Shown one piece after another: positions 1-5,310 of a DNA stretch of 5,386 nucleotides. The stretch covers positions 1 through 5,386 of the forward strand of contig CALJTZ010000490.1 in the NCBI GenBank assembly GCA_937975655.1. The letters are read 5' to 3'. Position 1 is the stretch's first letter. Each line of letters begins with the position of its first letter. The position numbers and the translations under genes were made by a program. The stretch comes from an uncultured Synechococcus sp. Lineage in GTDB: Bacteria; Cyanobacteriota; Cyanobacteriia; PCC-6307; Cyanobiaceae. The notes beneath the pieces were generated by a model. It was given only the letters and a program-made list of their open reading frames with translations, was not told the DNA's origin and made no database searches.

Positions 1-51
1 ATACGAGATAGTACAAGGTGACTGGAGTTCAGACGTGTGCTCTTCCGATCT
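1..51 (+). other. Illumina P7/Read 2 adapter with 8-base index (artefact)
   Basis: This is synthetic sequence, not genome. Bases 1-9 match the 3' tail of the Illumina P7 oligonucleotide (ATACGAGAT), bases 10-17 are an 8-base index (AGTACAAG as written, CTTGTACT in the read direction), and bases 18-51 match the 34-base TruSeq Read 2 adapter ending in GCTCTTCCGATCT. Genomic sequence begins at base 52. The assembler kept adapter read-through at the contig end, so the true neighbour of the first gene is unknown. These bases should be trimmed, because they keep a minus-strand reading frame open and would add a false tail to the protein encoded there. Confidence 0.98.
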
Positions 52-521
52 CCTAGGCGAGCAAAATAACGCCGCATGGATGCCTTGCGAAGTCCAGGGT
101 TTACATTCTCAGCCAATAAGACTTTTGCCCTGTGATCTCGCCAGTCAGCTGCATTGTCAAACTCTCGCAAGAAAAGCCTGAATAGCCGGTTTGCGAGCCG
201 GTGGCACCTCGCCTCTGGCACCACATACATCCGCTGAAAGTACGCATGGGTTCCCAGATTTAAGTCAGAATTAATCTCGCGTAGAACCACATACACAATC
301 CCAACAATGACGCCGTTTTTATCCCGGGCAATTGCCGCCGGATGACGAGACAGTGGGCGCTTTGATTGGCTCAATAGTGCTGCAGAGTCGCCATGTAGAG
401 CTCGAAAGGCTTTGAGTTCAGCCTGGAACGGCTCCTGGTGCTGCTTCCAAAATGCCTGCAACTCAGATCTGAGCTGATCGTCCACGCACCCAAGCACAAA
501 CTCGGGATCTCGATCAATCAC
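52..521 (-). CDS. probable GNAT-family acetyltransferase, 3' end missing
   Basis: This is the third gene of the minus-strand operon, open from its start to the adapter junction. It gives 156 complete residues and the C-terminus is missing. Seen: a polar helical N-terminus (about residues 1-60), then strands around PAAIARDKNGVIVGIVYV (61-78), then FQRMYVVPEARCHRLANRLF (95-114), which resembles the acetyl-CoA-binding motif A region of GNAT proteins. AENVNP (137-142) and MRRYFARLG (149-157) resemble the late GNAT helix that normally runs into a 'GF' or 'GY' strand. The usual Gly at position 4 of the Q/R-x-x-G-x-G/A loop seems to be Arg108, so the family call is not certain. I chose GTG at 521 because GAGGGGG lies 6 bases upstream. 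An in-frame ATG at 536 would add five residues. The gene overlaps the sulfotransferase end by 8 bases (23 from the ATG), which suggests translational coupling. GC is about 52%, well below the core genes to the right. The acceptor substrate is unknown. Confidence 0.65.
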
Positions 522-1398
522 TCGTGACCCCCTCATAGTTGAAGCGTTCCATCATCTTGGCCAGGCTTGTGGCTAGCTGTTCGCGCTGCCCAAGCTGCAG
601 CTGCTCGGCTCCCTCACCGGTTCGGCCCGATCGAAAGAATCGCTCACAGCCTTTGGGTTTTTCGGCAAAGCCACCCACTTGATCTTCCAGTTTCTGCAGA
701 CGGTCCATTGCCGTATTGGCCAGGGCCTGATTCACCAGGCTGGGCCCAGCCGGGAGATCCAAAAACTCCGCCAGGGCCTGAAAAGTTTCGGGCCCGTTCT
801 TGAGCATGTCTTCGTAGCGAATCACCAGCACCGGCAATTGCGTCTGATCCACCCAGGAGCGCACATGCTGATCCCAACGCCCCATGTGCTGACGCACTTG
901 ATGGCCTCCATGCCTCTCTCCAGGCACCAGTGCGGCATTGGGATCCAACAGAAATTCAACGCAACGACCCAGCGGCCAGGAGAAAAAATGACTCAGAGAC
1001 ACCACCACATCTTCAGGGTGGCGCAGGATGTACACCACTCCGCGGCAGCCCGCTGTGCTCACCACAGGGCGACCGCGGGAGTCAGGTGATTGGAATGCAT
1101 CATGCACCTTGTGAAAGCGCTCCCCTTCTGCAAATAGCCATTCACTTGCGCCGGCGCGGCCGCGCAAGCCATCAAGCTCAGCCAAACTTAAATCACAACT
1201 ATTAATTCCAAGTTGATCATCAAGCCATAATCGCGAGGAGGCAATGGCGCCTGTTTCCACATCGCGGTTGAGATTGAGCTCTTCACCAGGCTCGTCGCCT
1301 GACAGCCGCAACAATTCGGTAATGAACACCCGGCACCAAGTATTTCCCGACTTGGGATACGAGGCCAGATACCAATAGCCCTGCTGCTGGCTAGCCAT
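514..1398 (-). CDS. PAPS-dependent sulfotransferase (Sulfotransfer_1 type)
   Basis: A cytosolic-type sulfotransferase of 294 residues, a normal length for the family, predicted to move a sulfuryl group from PAPS to a hydroxyl or amine. Seen: the 5'-phosphosulfate loop YPKSGNTW (14-21) near the N-terminus; FHKVHD (95-100), with Lys97 and His99 placed like the catalytic Lys-x-His of SULT enzymes; LRHPEDVVVSLSHFF (125-139), where Arg126 and Ser134 have the eight-residue spacing of the Arg/Ser pair that binds the PAPS 3'-phosphate; RYEDM (194-198); and FFRSGRTGEG (254-263), which matches the C-terminal R-x-G-x-x-G loop, although the common Trp after it is absent. There is no signal peptide or membrane segment. 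I took ATG 1398 as the start; a TTG at 1401 immediately upstream would add one residue. The start overlaps the end of the kinase-like gene by 8 bases and the end overlaps the GNAT-like gene, so all three are probably translated from one mRNA. The family is certain but the acceptor (peptide, sugar or lipid) is not. Confidence 0.93.
   Translation of the reverse strand: MASQQQGYWYLASYPKSGNTWCRVFITELLRLSGDEPGEELNLNRDVETGAIASSRLWLDDQLGINSCDLSLAELDGLRGRAGASEWLFAEGERFHKVHDAFQSPDSRGRPVVSTAGCRGVVYILRHPEDVVVSLSHFFSWPLGRCVEFLLDPNAALVPGERHGGHQVRQHMGRWDQHVRSWVDQTQLPVLVIRYEDMLKNGPETFQALAEFLDLPAGPSLVNQALANTAMDRLQKLEDQVGGFAEKPKGCERFFRSGRTGEGAEQLQLGQREQLATSLAKMMERFNYEGVTSD
528..534 (-). promoter_or_regulatory. 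ribosome binding site for the GNAT-like gene
   Basis: On the minus strand this reads GAGGGGG, 6 bases before the GTG at 521, and it lies inside the last codons of the sulfotransferase gene. It favours the GTG over the in-frame ATG at 536, which has no comparable purine tract before it. Cyanobacterial genes often lack strong Shine-Dalgarno sites, so the choice is not settled. Confidence 0.45.
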
Positions 1399-2380
1399 CA
1401 ATTGATTCCTCTTGGCTTGTGTCTCTTTTGGGTGTCAAGGAGCCAGGATCCAGCAGATCCGCTTCGGCCAAAGCAGCTCGCATGGGTTCAACCCCATCAG
1501 GCACACGTAACCAGTGCATAGGAGTGCCCCGAGCCAGCGCCGCAGCCTGGAGAAAGAGCTGTGATTCGGCACCCATGCCGCGATACACCCGAGCATGGAA
1601 TGCCTGATTGCGCAGGCTCAGCAGTGCTTCCTGCTGACCCAGGGATGGCGACGCAAAGACATGCGCTGGTGCAGGTTCAACATCTCCTTTCGAACTCTCC
1701 TTGGCGCGTCTTAGGCCATAGATGCAGCGCAATGGCACGCTCTGATCACAGCAGGCCAGATCAGGCGGCAACAGGGCATAGCGCTTCAAACCTCGGCGCA
1801 CCGGCGGCATCTCCTGCCAATCCAGATCAAGCGTCACCGCCGCATCGTGCCAGAGCTTGAGCTGCTGCAAGCCGGGCCAAACCTCTCCCGACCCATGGAC
1901 CACCACCAGCTCACTGCTCAGTAGGCGCCACCCCTGCTCCAACGAACACCAGGCCAGGGTGGATTTGCCGATGGCTGGATGCCCCAGCAACAGCACGGCC
2001 TCACCGCCTCGCTCCAGGGCCGTGCCATGCAAAACCAGGGCACCACGCTGGATCGCCAGCGCCCCCAGGCCACTGCTCACCAAAAACGTGCGCAGGTCGC
2101 GATCGCTAACGCTGTCGTCCCAGCGCTGCCATTCCAGCCGCTGCCCATGGGCAGCGCGAAACCAGCCGATCCCCTCCAGTTCCAAGCGCCACTCGCCTGG
2201 AGCGATCTGCAGGGTTGGCGTGCTGTGGGGGCTCGGCGCAATCTGGGGCCAGTGCTCGCGATCGCCAGCCTGGATCCACACCGATGGCTCCCTCACCGCA
2301 GCAGAGAGCGGGAGTTCCGGAAAACCCAGATCACTGCTGATCTCCATCCCGAAGGCGCTGTAGCGATTGGGAGGCGGCAT
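1391..2380 (-). CDS. HPr kinase/phosphorylase-like P-loop protein
   Basis: This first gene of the minus operon encodes 329 residues. It resembles the C-terminal kinase domain of HPr kinase/phosphorylase, in the group of HprK-related proteins that carry their own N-terminal region instead of the true HprK one. Seen: an opening RYSAFGMEISSDL (6-18) typical of that group; a conserved-looking His in LVLHGTAL (115-122); a P-loop GHPAIGKST (133-141); and GWRLLSSELVVV (150-161) where HprK proteins have the Asp-Asp of the metal-binding segment. Ser156-Glu157 replace the Asp pair, and Pro-Ala replace the usual Ser-Gly in the P-loop, so phosphotransfer chemistry may be altered or lost. Homologues are known near capsule and lasso-peptide genes, where some phosphorylate a peptide serine; that role is inference here. 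I chose ATG 2380 because an in-frame stop lies 12-15 bases upstream and the family opening follows at once. No clear Shine-Dalgarno site is seen. The 3' end overlaps the sulfotransferase start. Confidence 0.8.
   Translation of the reverse strand: MPPPNRYSAFGMEISSDLGFPELPLSAAVREPSVWIQAGDREHWPQIAPSPHSTPTLQIAPGEWRLELEGIGWFRAAHGQRLEWQRWDDSVSDRDLRTFLVSSGLGALAIQRGALVLHGTALERGGEAVLLLGHPAIGKSTLAWCSLEQGWRLLSSELVVVHGSGEVWPGLQQLKLWHDAAVTLDLDWQEMPPVRRGLKRYALLPPDLACCDQSVPLRCIYGLRRAKESSKGDVEPAPAHVFASPSLGQQEALLSLRNQAFHARVYRGMGAESQLFLQAAALARGTPMHWLRVPDGVEPMRAALAEADLLDPGSLTPKRDTSQEESIDG
1407..1412 (-). promoter_or_regulatory. ribosome binding site for the sulfotransferase gene
   Basis: On the minus strand this reads AGAGGA, 8 bases before ATG 1398 and 5 before TTG 1401. 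It sits inside the last codons of the kinase-like gene, so a ribosome finishing that gene could restart directly. The spacing supports the ATG. Confidence 0.5.
2099..2106. repeat. HIP1 octamer palindrome
   Basis: GCGATCGC, the highly iterated palindrome of many cyanobacterial genomes. It lies inside the kinase-like coding region. HIP1 is abundant in many freshwater cyanobacteria and, from general knowledge, scarce in marine picocyanobacteria, so its presence leans towards a non-marine host. Confidence 0.7.
2258..2265. repeat. HIP1 octamer palindrome
   Basis: A second GCGATCGC, about 160 bases from the first and in the same gene. At 60% GC, about 0.16 copies would be expected by chance in a window this size, so two copies are suggestive though not decisive. 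Confidence 0.7.
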
Positions 2381-2490
2381 CAGCAGGGTTGGTTACGGCT
2401 CAGCATCAGCCGATCAAGGTCAAAACACAATCCCCCATCGGGCTTCAAAACCCACACCAGAATGGAGGAACATCCAACAGCAGTTGCCCC
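2381..2490. other. divergent intergenic region
   Basis: This 110-base gap separates the kinase-like gene (leftward) from the small membrane protein gene (rightward), so it should hold the start signals for both. On the minus strand TTGACC (2418-2423) resembles a -35 box, but I see no good -10 at the right distance. On plus, GGAGGA (2464-2469) is a strong Shine-Dalgarno-like stretch, yet it lies 21 bases before the ATG at 2491, too far for normal use. I see no hairpin terminator, repeat or convincing RNA gene. Confidence 0.45.
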
Positions 2491-2628
2491 ATGCACACCT
2501 CCGGCTTCACCCTCGCCACCGTGCTGCTGGCCGGCAGCGGGCTGTTCGTGCTGACCACCCTGTTCTTCGGCACCAAGGGCGGCTATTACGACACCGACCA
2601 GTACGACGGCAACGGCACCGCCCACTAG
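2491..2628 (+). CDS. small single-pass membrane protein, 45 residues
   Basis: The product is a 45-residue protein. Residues 4-26 form one uninterrupted hydrophobic stretch (TLATVLLAGSGLFVLTTLFF), long enough to cross the membrane once. The rest is a short polar, tyrosine- and aspartate-rich tail, GTKGGYYDTDQYDGNGTAH (27-45). This kind of protein looks familiar from Synechococcus and Prochlorococcus genomes, where such short membrane proteins are common in thylakoid complexes, but I cannot name it. I chose ATG 2491 because no ATG, GTG or TTG lies in frame in the preceding 21 bases, and the alternatives further upstream would add a proline/asparagine-rich segment with no sign of being coding. 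The composition and clean hydrophobic pattern argue that it is real. Its stop codon overlaps the stop of the opposite gene. Confidence 0.72.
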   Translation: MHTSGFTLATVLLAGSGLFVLTTLFFGTKGGYYDTDQYDGNGTAH

Positions 2629-2924
2629 CCCTGGCTGGGCAGTTGCTCCGATTCCGGGCAATCGCCCGTCACCTCAATGTCGTCAGCCTCTGCGCTGCGG
2701 CTGAAGAAGGCCAGCCGCGTGCTCACGGCGCCGATGGAATCCAGGCGCACGCATTCCTCCCAGCTGTGCATCTCATCGTCATCCTCGGCGTCGTACCGGA
2801 GGGTCACCAGGTCACCCTCCAGCTCCACCACCAGCGCCTGCTCGATCCAACGCTGCTGATCTCGCACAAACACCCAGATCGGGCGTTGCTCGCACTGAAA
2901 CCGGTAGAGCTTGCGCTGAAGCAT
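2625..2924 (-). CDS. conserved cyanobacterial acidic protein (DUF6679-like), 99 residues
   Basis: A soluble 99-residue protein with no signal peptide or membrane segment. Seen: a basic start (MLQRKLYRFQ), then VFVRDQQRWIEQALVV (18-33), GDLVTLRYD (37-45), a very acidic run AEDDDE (46-51), SWEECVRLDSIGAV (54-67), and an acidic tail ending DCPESEQLPSQG. This pattern matches a small cyanobacterial family that I believe is catalogued as DUF6679; that identification is from memory. The GDLVTLRY segment suggests a small beta-barrel, but no function is known to me. I chose ATG 2924 because it gives the family-like start and GAGGG (2931-2935) lies 6 bases upstream. The longer frame that runs back to 3269 would overlap the creatininase-like gene on the other strand. 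It is divergent from that gene and convergent with the small membrane protein gene. Confidence 0.82.
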   Translation of the reverse strand: MLQRKLYRFQCEQRPIWVFVRDQQRWIEQALVVELEGDLVTLRYDAEDDDEMHSWEECVRLDSIGAVSTRLAFFSRSAEADDIEVTGDCPESEQLPSQG

Positions 2925-2930
2925 GGGGCA

Positions 2931-2935
2931 CCCTC
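2931..2935 (-). promoter_or_regulatory. ribosome binding site for the DUF6679-like gene
   Basis: On the minus strand this reads GAGGG, 6 bases before ATG 2924. It decides between that ATG and the long upstream extension of the same open frame. Confidence 0.45.
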
Positions 2936-2994
2936 GGGAACCACCTGATCTCGATCCTAGGGATGATGGGCGGAACTGACGCTTACCCGCCGTC

Positions 2995-3771
2995 GTGGTT
3001 GCCACCAGTACTGAAGCCATCCGCCTGCAATTGCGCAGCTGGCCTGAGGTGGAGGAGTACCTCAGCCGCTGCAAGGGGGTGATCGTGCCCCTGGGCTCCA
3101 CCGAACAGCACGGCCCCACGGGTGCCATCGGCACCGATGCCCTCACCGCCGAAGCCGTGGCCCTGGAGGTGGGCCGCCGCACCGGCGTGCTGGTGACCCC
3201 AGCCCAGGCCTTCGGCATGGCGGAGCACCACCTGGGCTTTGCCGGCACCATGAGCCTGCAGCCCGCCACCCTGCTGGCGGTGATTCACGACCTGGTGCTC
3301 TCCCTGGCGCGCCATGGGTTTGAGCGCATCTATGTGATCAACGGCCACGGCGGCAACATCGCCACCACCAAGGCCGCCTTCGCCCAGGCCTATGGCACTG
3401 CCGCCAACCGCGGCCTGCCCAATGCCGCGGCCCTGCGCTGCAAACTCGCCAACTGGTTCATGGCTCCCGAGGCCATGCAACTGGCGCGGGAGCTCTACGC
3501 CGATCGGGAAGGCCACCACGCCACCCCCAGCGAAATCGCCATCACCCTGTACCTGGAGCCCAGCCTGGCCGGCAAGCAACGGCCCCTGCCGGAGGCTGCG
3601 CCAGCCGGACCGATCCACAGCCCGGAAGATTTCCGCCGCCGCCACCCCGATGGCCGCATGGGCTCCGATCCCTTCCTGGCCAGCGCCGAGCACGGTGCCC
3701 GCTTTCTGGATGTGGCCGCCACCGCCCTCGTGGCCGACCTGGAGCGCTTCCTGACCGAGCCCAACAGCTAA
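2995..3771 (+). CDS. creatininase-family metal-dependent amidohydrolase
   Basis: This 258-residue protein spans the whole creatininase fold. Seen: PLGSTEQHGP (32-41) and GTD (46-48), giving Glu37, His39 and Asp48 as metal ligands by analogy with Glu34, His36 and Asp45 of creatininase; VINGHGGN (114-121), with ligand His118; and GHHATPSE (173-180), with Glu180 in the conserved His-Ala-x-x-x-Glu segment. The family uses a two-metal centre to cleave amide bonds and includes creatininase, the FAPy deformylase ArfB and the MftE peptidase. True creatininase has a Glu after the His-Tyr pair where this protein has Gly-Gly, so creatinine is not a safe substrate to assign. It should be cytosolic. GTG 2995 is the only reasonable start, because a stop lies 18 bases upstream in frame (2977) and the next Met is at residue 75. 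The gene ends 9 bases before gatC, so the two probably share an mRNA. GC is very high, up to 77% in single 60-base lines. Confidence 0.92.
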   Translation: MVATSTEAIRLQLRSWPEVEEYLSRCKGVIVPLGSTEQHGPTGAIGTDALTAEAVALEVGRRTGVLVTPAQAFGMAEHHLGFAGTMSLQPATLLAVIHDLVLSLARHGFERIYVINGHGGNIATTKAAFAQAYGTAANRGLPNAAALRCKLANWFMAPEAMQLARELYADREGHHATPSEIAITLYLEPSLAGKQRPLPEAAPAGPIHSPEDFRRRHPDGRMGSDPFLASAEHGARFLDVAATALVADLERFLTEPNS

Positions 3772-3780
3772 GTTCCTGCC

Positions 3781-4074
3781 ATGAGCAAGATCACCACAGA
3801 CGACGTTCGCAAGGTGGCCACCCTGGCCCGCCTCGACCTACCCGAGGAGAAGATCGCCACCTACACCGGCCAGCTGGAGCGGATCCTGGACTACGTAGCC
3901 CAGCTCGAGTCGGTGGACACCGAGGGAGTACCCCCCACCACCCGTGCTGTGGAAGTGGTGAACGTGACCCGCGAGGACGTGGTAACCCCCACCGACGTGC
4001 GCGAACAGCTGCTCAACGAAGCCCCCCAACGGGAGGGCGACTTCTTCCGCGTGCCCAAGATCCTGGCGGACTGA
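3781..4074 (+). CDS. gatC: Asp/Glu-tRNA amidotransferase subunit C
   Basis: GatC is the small subunit of the GatCAB amidotransferase, which converts misacylated Glu-tRNA(Gln) (and Asp-tRNA(Asn) in some bacteria) to the correct amide. Cyanobacteria lack glutaminyl-tRNA synthetase and depend on it. The 97 residues are full length for the family. Seen: an N-terminal helical region TTDDVRKVATLARLDLPEE (5-23), a second helix through QLERILDYVAQLESVDTEGV (31-50), and the conserved C-terminal segment NEAPQREGDFFRVPKIL (79-95), which in known structures wraps between GatA and GatB. The start ATG 3781 follows the creatininase-like stop by 9 bases with no visible Shine-Dalgarno site, so the two are likely co-transcribed. 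gatA and gatB are not in this window, which is usual for cyanobacteria. The gene ends 4 bases short of the crtR stop on the other strand. Confidence 0.97.
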   Translation: MSKITTDDVRKVATLARLDLPEEKIATYTGQLERILDYVAQLESVDTEGVPPTTRAVEVVNVTREDVVTPTDVREQLLNEAPQREGDFFRVPKILAD

Positions 4075-4078
4075 TCCC

Positions 4079-5122
4079 TCAGCGCTGCGGGGACACCGCC
4101 GTGCGATGCAGCAAGGCCAGCACATGGCGCTTGCTGCGGAATGAGGGCATCAGGCCAGCAATGGGGCGCAACTTGCTACGGCGGCGCTTGTGACTGCGCA
4201 CGCCTAGGAGGACGTCGTAGATGAAATTGGTGAAATCGCTGCGGCTTTCGAACAAACCAAGGCGTTGAGGCGATCCCTTCGCATCAAGAATATCTTTGGT
4301 GGCGTGATAAGCGGGCCTGTATTCAAACCAGGGAATCGATGGCCACAGGTGATGCACCAGGTGGTAGTTCTGTCCCATGATCAGCCAATTCATCATCCGC
4401 CCGGGGTACACACGGGCGTTGTGCCAACGATTGCGCGACTGAAAAGGCCTGTGGGGGAGGTAGTCGAAGAACAGACCAAGGGTGACGCCCACCATCAAGG
4501 CCGGAGCGAACCAACAATTGAACACAAAATCAATGAAGCCATATTTCACACCCGCGAGAACGATGGCCAGGAAAATGCCGCGGGCAATGCCCCATTCCAG
4601 CAACTCATTGCCACGCCAGAGCTTGCGGCGGAAGAAGAAAAACTCGTGATAGAAGAAACGCGGGGCAATCAGCCACAGGGGCCCAAACGTTGAAACAATG
4701 TGATCCGGATCGTTCTTCGGATCATTCACGTGGGCATGGTGCTGCAGGTGCACCCGCGTGAACACCGGGAAGCTAAAACCAAGCAGCAGCGCCGCACCGT
4801 GGCCCATCACGGCATTCCAGAAGCGGCTCGGATGCGCCGCGTTGTGGCAAGCGTCGTGAATCACGGTGCCCTCCAAATGGAGGGCCAGGAAGCCGCTGGC
4901 CAGCAGCAGCGGCAGGGGCCAGCCCCAGAGGAACCAACCGGCGATGGTGAGGGCCGCCAGCCCATACCCCCCGAGGAACAACGCCACCGTGGGGTTCCAG
5001 GCCGCCGGGGGATCCAGGAATTCCTTCGGAACGGCGCTCACGGACGCCCTCAGCCCTTGGCGGCTGGCGAGGGTGTCCGGTTGCTGTGCCAGAGCGTGCG
5101 TCATCCCCTGGGGCAGCGCCAT
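4079..5122 (-). CDS. crtR: beta-carotene hydroxylase CrtR
   Basis: CrtR is the cyanobacterial non-haem di-iron hydroxylase that adds hydroxyls to the beta rings of carotene, making cryptoxanthin and zeaxanthin in the photosynthetic membrane. It belongs to the membrane fatty-acid desaturase superfamily. Seen in 347 residues: a hydrophilic N-terminus, hydrophobic spans around 46-82, 108-120, 181-195 and 203-219, and the three histidine clusters HDACHNAAH (89-97), HLQHHAH (125-131) and HLVHH (254-258), plus His224 in DYLPHRPF and His234. The basic C-terminus (HKRRRSK, 311-317) should be cytoplasmic. Length and histidine spacing are intact, so it should be active. ATG 5122 is the longest start, but neither it nor ATG 5104 (MTHALAQ) has a good ribosome site, and the shorter start is also plausible. 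GC drops in the central part, where Phe, Lys, Asn and Ile codons are common. It lies 52 bases downstream of tRNA-Leu on the same strand and could be read from that promoter as well as its own. Confidence 0.95.
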   Translation of the reverse strand: MALPQGMTHALAQQPDTLASRQGLRASVSAVPKEFLDPPAAWNPTVALFLGGYGLAALTIAGWFLWGWPLPLLLASGFLALHLEGTVIHDACHNAAHPSRFWNAVMGHGAALLLGFSFPVFTRVHLQHHAHVNDPKNDPDHIVSTFGPLWLIAPRFFYHEFFFFRRKLWRGNELLEWGIARGIFLAIVLAGVKYGFIDFVFNCWFAPALMVGVTLGLFFDYLPHRPFQSRNRWHNARVYPGRMMNWLIMGQNYHLVHHLWPSIPWFEYRPAYHATKDILDAKGSPQRLGLFESRSDFTNFIYDVLLGVRSHKRRRSKLRPIAGLMPSFRSKRHVLALLHRTAVSPQR

Positions 5123-5174
5123 TCATGAACTGAAATCCCACCTTAAGGAGCGGACCCCTCTCAGCGAGACAAGA

Positions 5175-5256
5175 TGCCCACCGGGGGACTTGAACCCCCA
5201 CGACCAAAGCCACTGGTACCTAAAACCAGCGCGTCTACCAATTCCGCCAGGTGGGC
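5175..5256 (-). tRNA. trnL-UAG: tRNA-Leu (anticodon UAG)
   Basis: An 82-base class II tRNA. The acceptor stem pairs GCCCACC (5256-5250) with GGTGGGC (5182-5176), and the discriminator base is A at 5175. The anticodon arm is CTGGT, loop TTTAGGT, ACCAG, with anticodon TAG at 5222-5220, which reads CUN leucine codons. The D region contains GGTAGACGC as in leucine tRNAs, the variable arm is long (about 12-13 bases), and the T arm is GGGGG-TTCAAGT-CCCCC. CCA is not encoded, since TCT follows the discriminator, so it must be added by the CCA-adding enzyme. Confidence 0.97.
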
Positions 5257-5265
5257 GTGGTCACG

Positions 5266-5295
5266 ACTGTAGGCAGCCGCCCAGAATGGGGTCAA
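5266..5295 (-). promoter_or_regulatory. probable sigma-70-type promoter of tRNA-Leu
   Basis: On the minus strand, TTGACC (5295-5290; five of six to TTGACA) and TACAGT (5271-5266; four of six to TATAAT) are separated by 18 bases. The -10 ends 9 bases before the mature 5' end of the tRNA, so transcription would begin at or just before it with almost no leader. The match and position are good, but no experiment backs it. Confidence 0.55.
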
Positions 5296-5310
5296 TGCAA
5301 CTCCCGGGCC

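Noticed and set aside
679..1089. A 136-residue plus frame opposite the sulfotransferase gene.
   Set aside because: It is antisense to an intact sulfotransferase gene, has no recognisable motif, and is His- and Gln-rich as expected from reverse reading.
2462..2554. A short plus frame starting ATGGAGGAA, considered as a leader peptide or Cys/Pro-rich peptide before the membrane protein gene.
   Set aside because: It overlaps the membrane protein gene in another frame; its Pro and Cys content reflects the GC-rich coding sequence read out of frame.
2380..2661. A 93-residue minus frame just upstream of the kinase-like gene, considered as a possible peptide precursor.
   Set aside because: It is mostly the antisense of the 45-residue membrane protein, has Gly/Ala/Val-rich low-complexity composition, and shows no leader/core pattern.
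2925..3269. The upstream extension of the DUF6679-like frame, giving a 214-residue protein.
   Set aside because: The extension lies antisense to the creatininase-like gene, is Arg/Ser/Thr-rich with no family resemblance, and a good start with a ribosome site exists at 2924.
2983..3693. A 236-residue minus frame and a 120-residue plus frame within the creatininase-like gene.
   Set aside because: They are shadows of a high-GC gene, rich in Gly, Ala, Pro and Ser with no domain; the creatininase frame has clear catalytic motifs.
5123..5174. A possible terminator or separate promoter between tRNA-Leu and crtR.
   Set aside because: I could not find a convincing inverted repeat with a T-run or a paired -35/-10, so nothing is called in this 52-base gap.
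4700..5213. Plus and minus frames over the 5' part of crtR, one extending through part of the tRNA.
   Set aside because: They overlap the conserved histidine-box coding region of crtR or a tRNA and have no family features.
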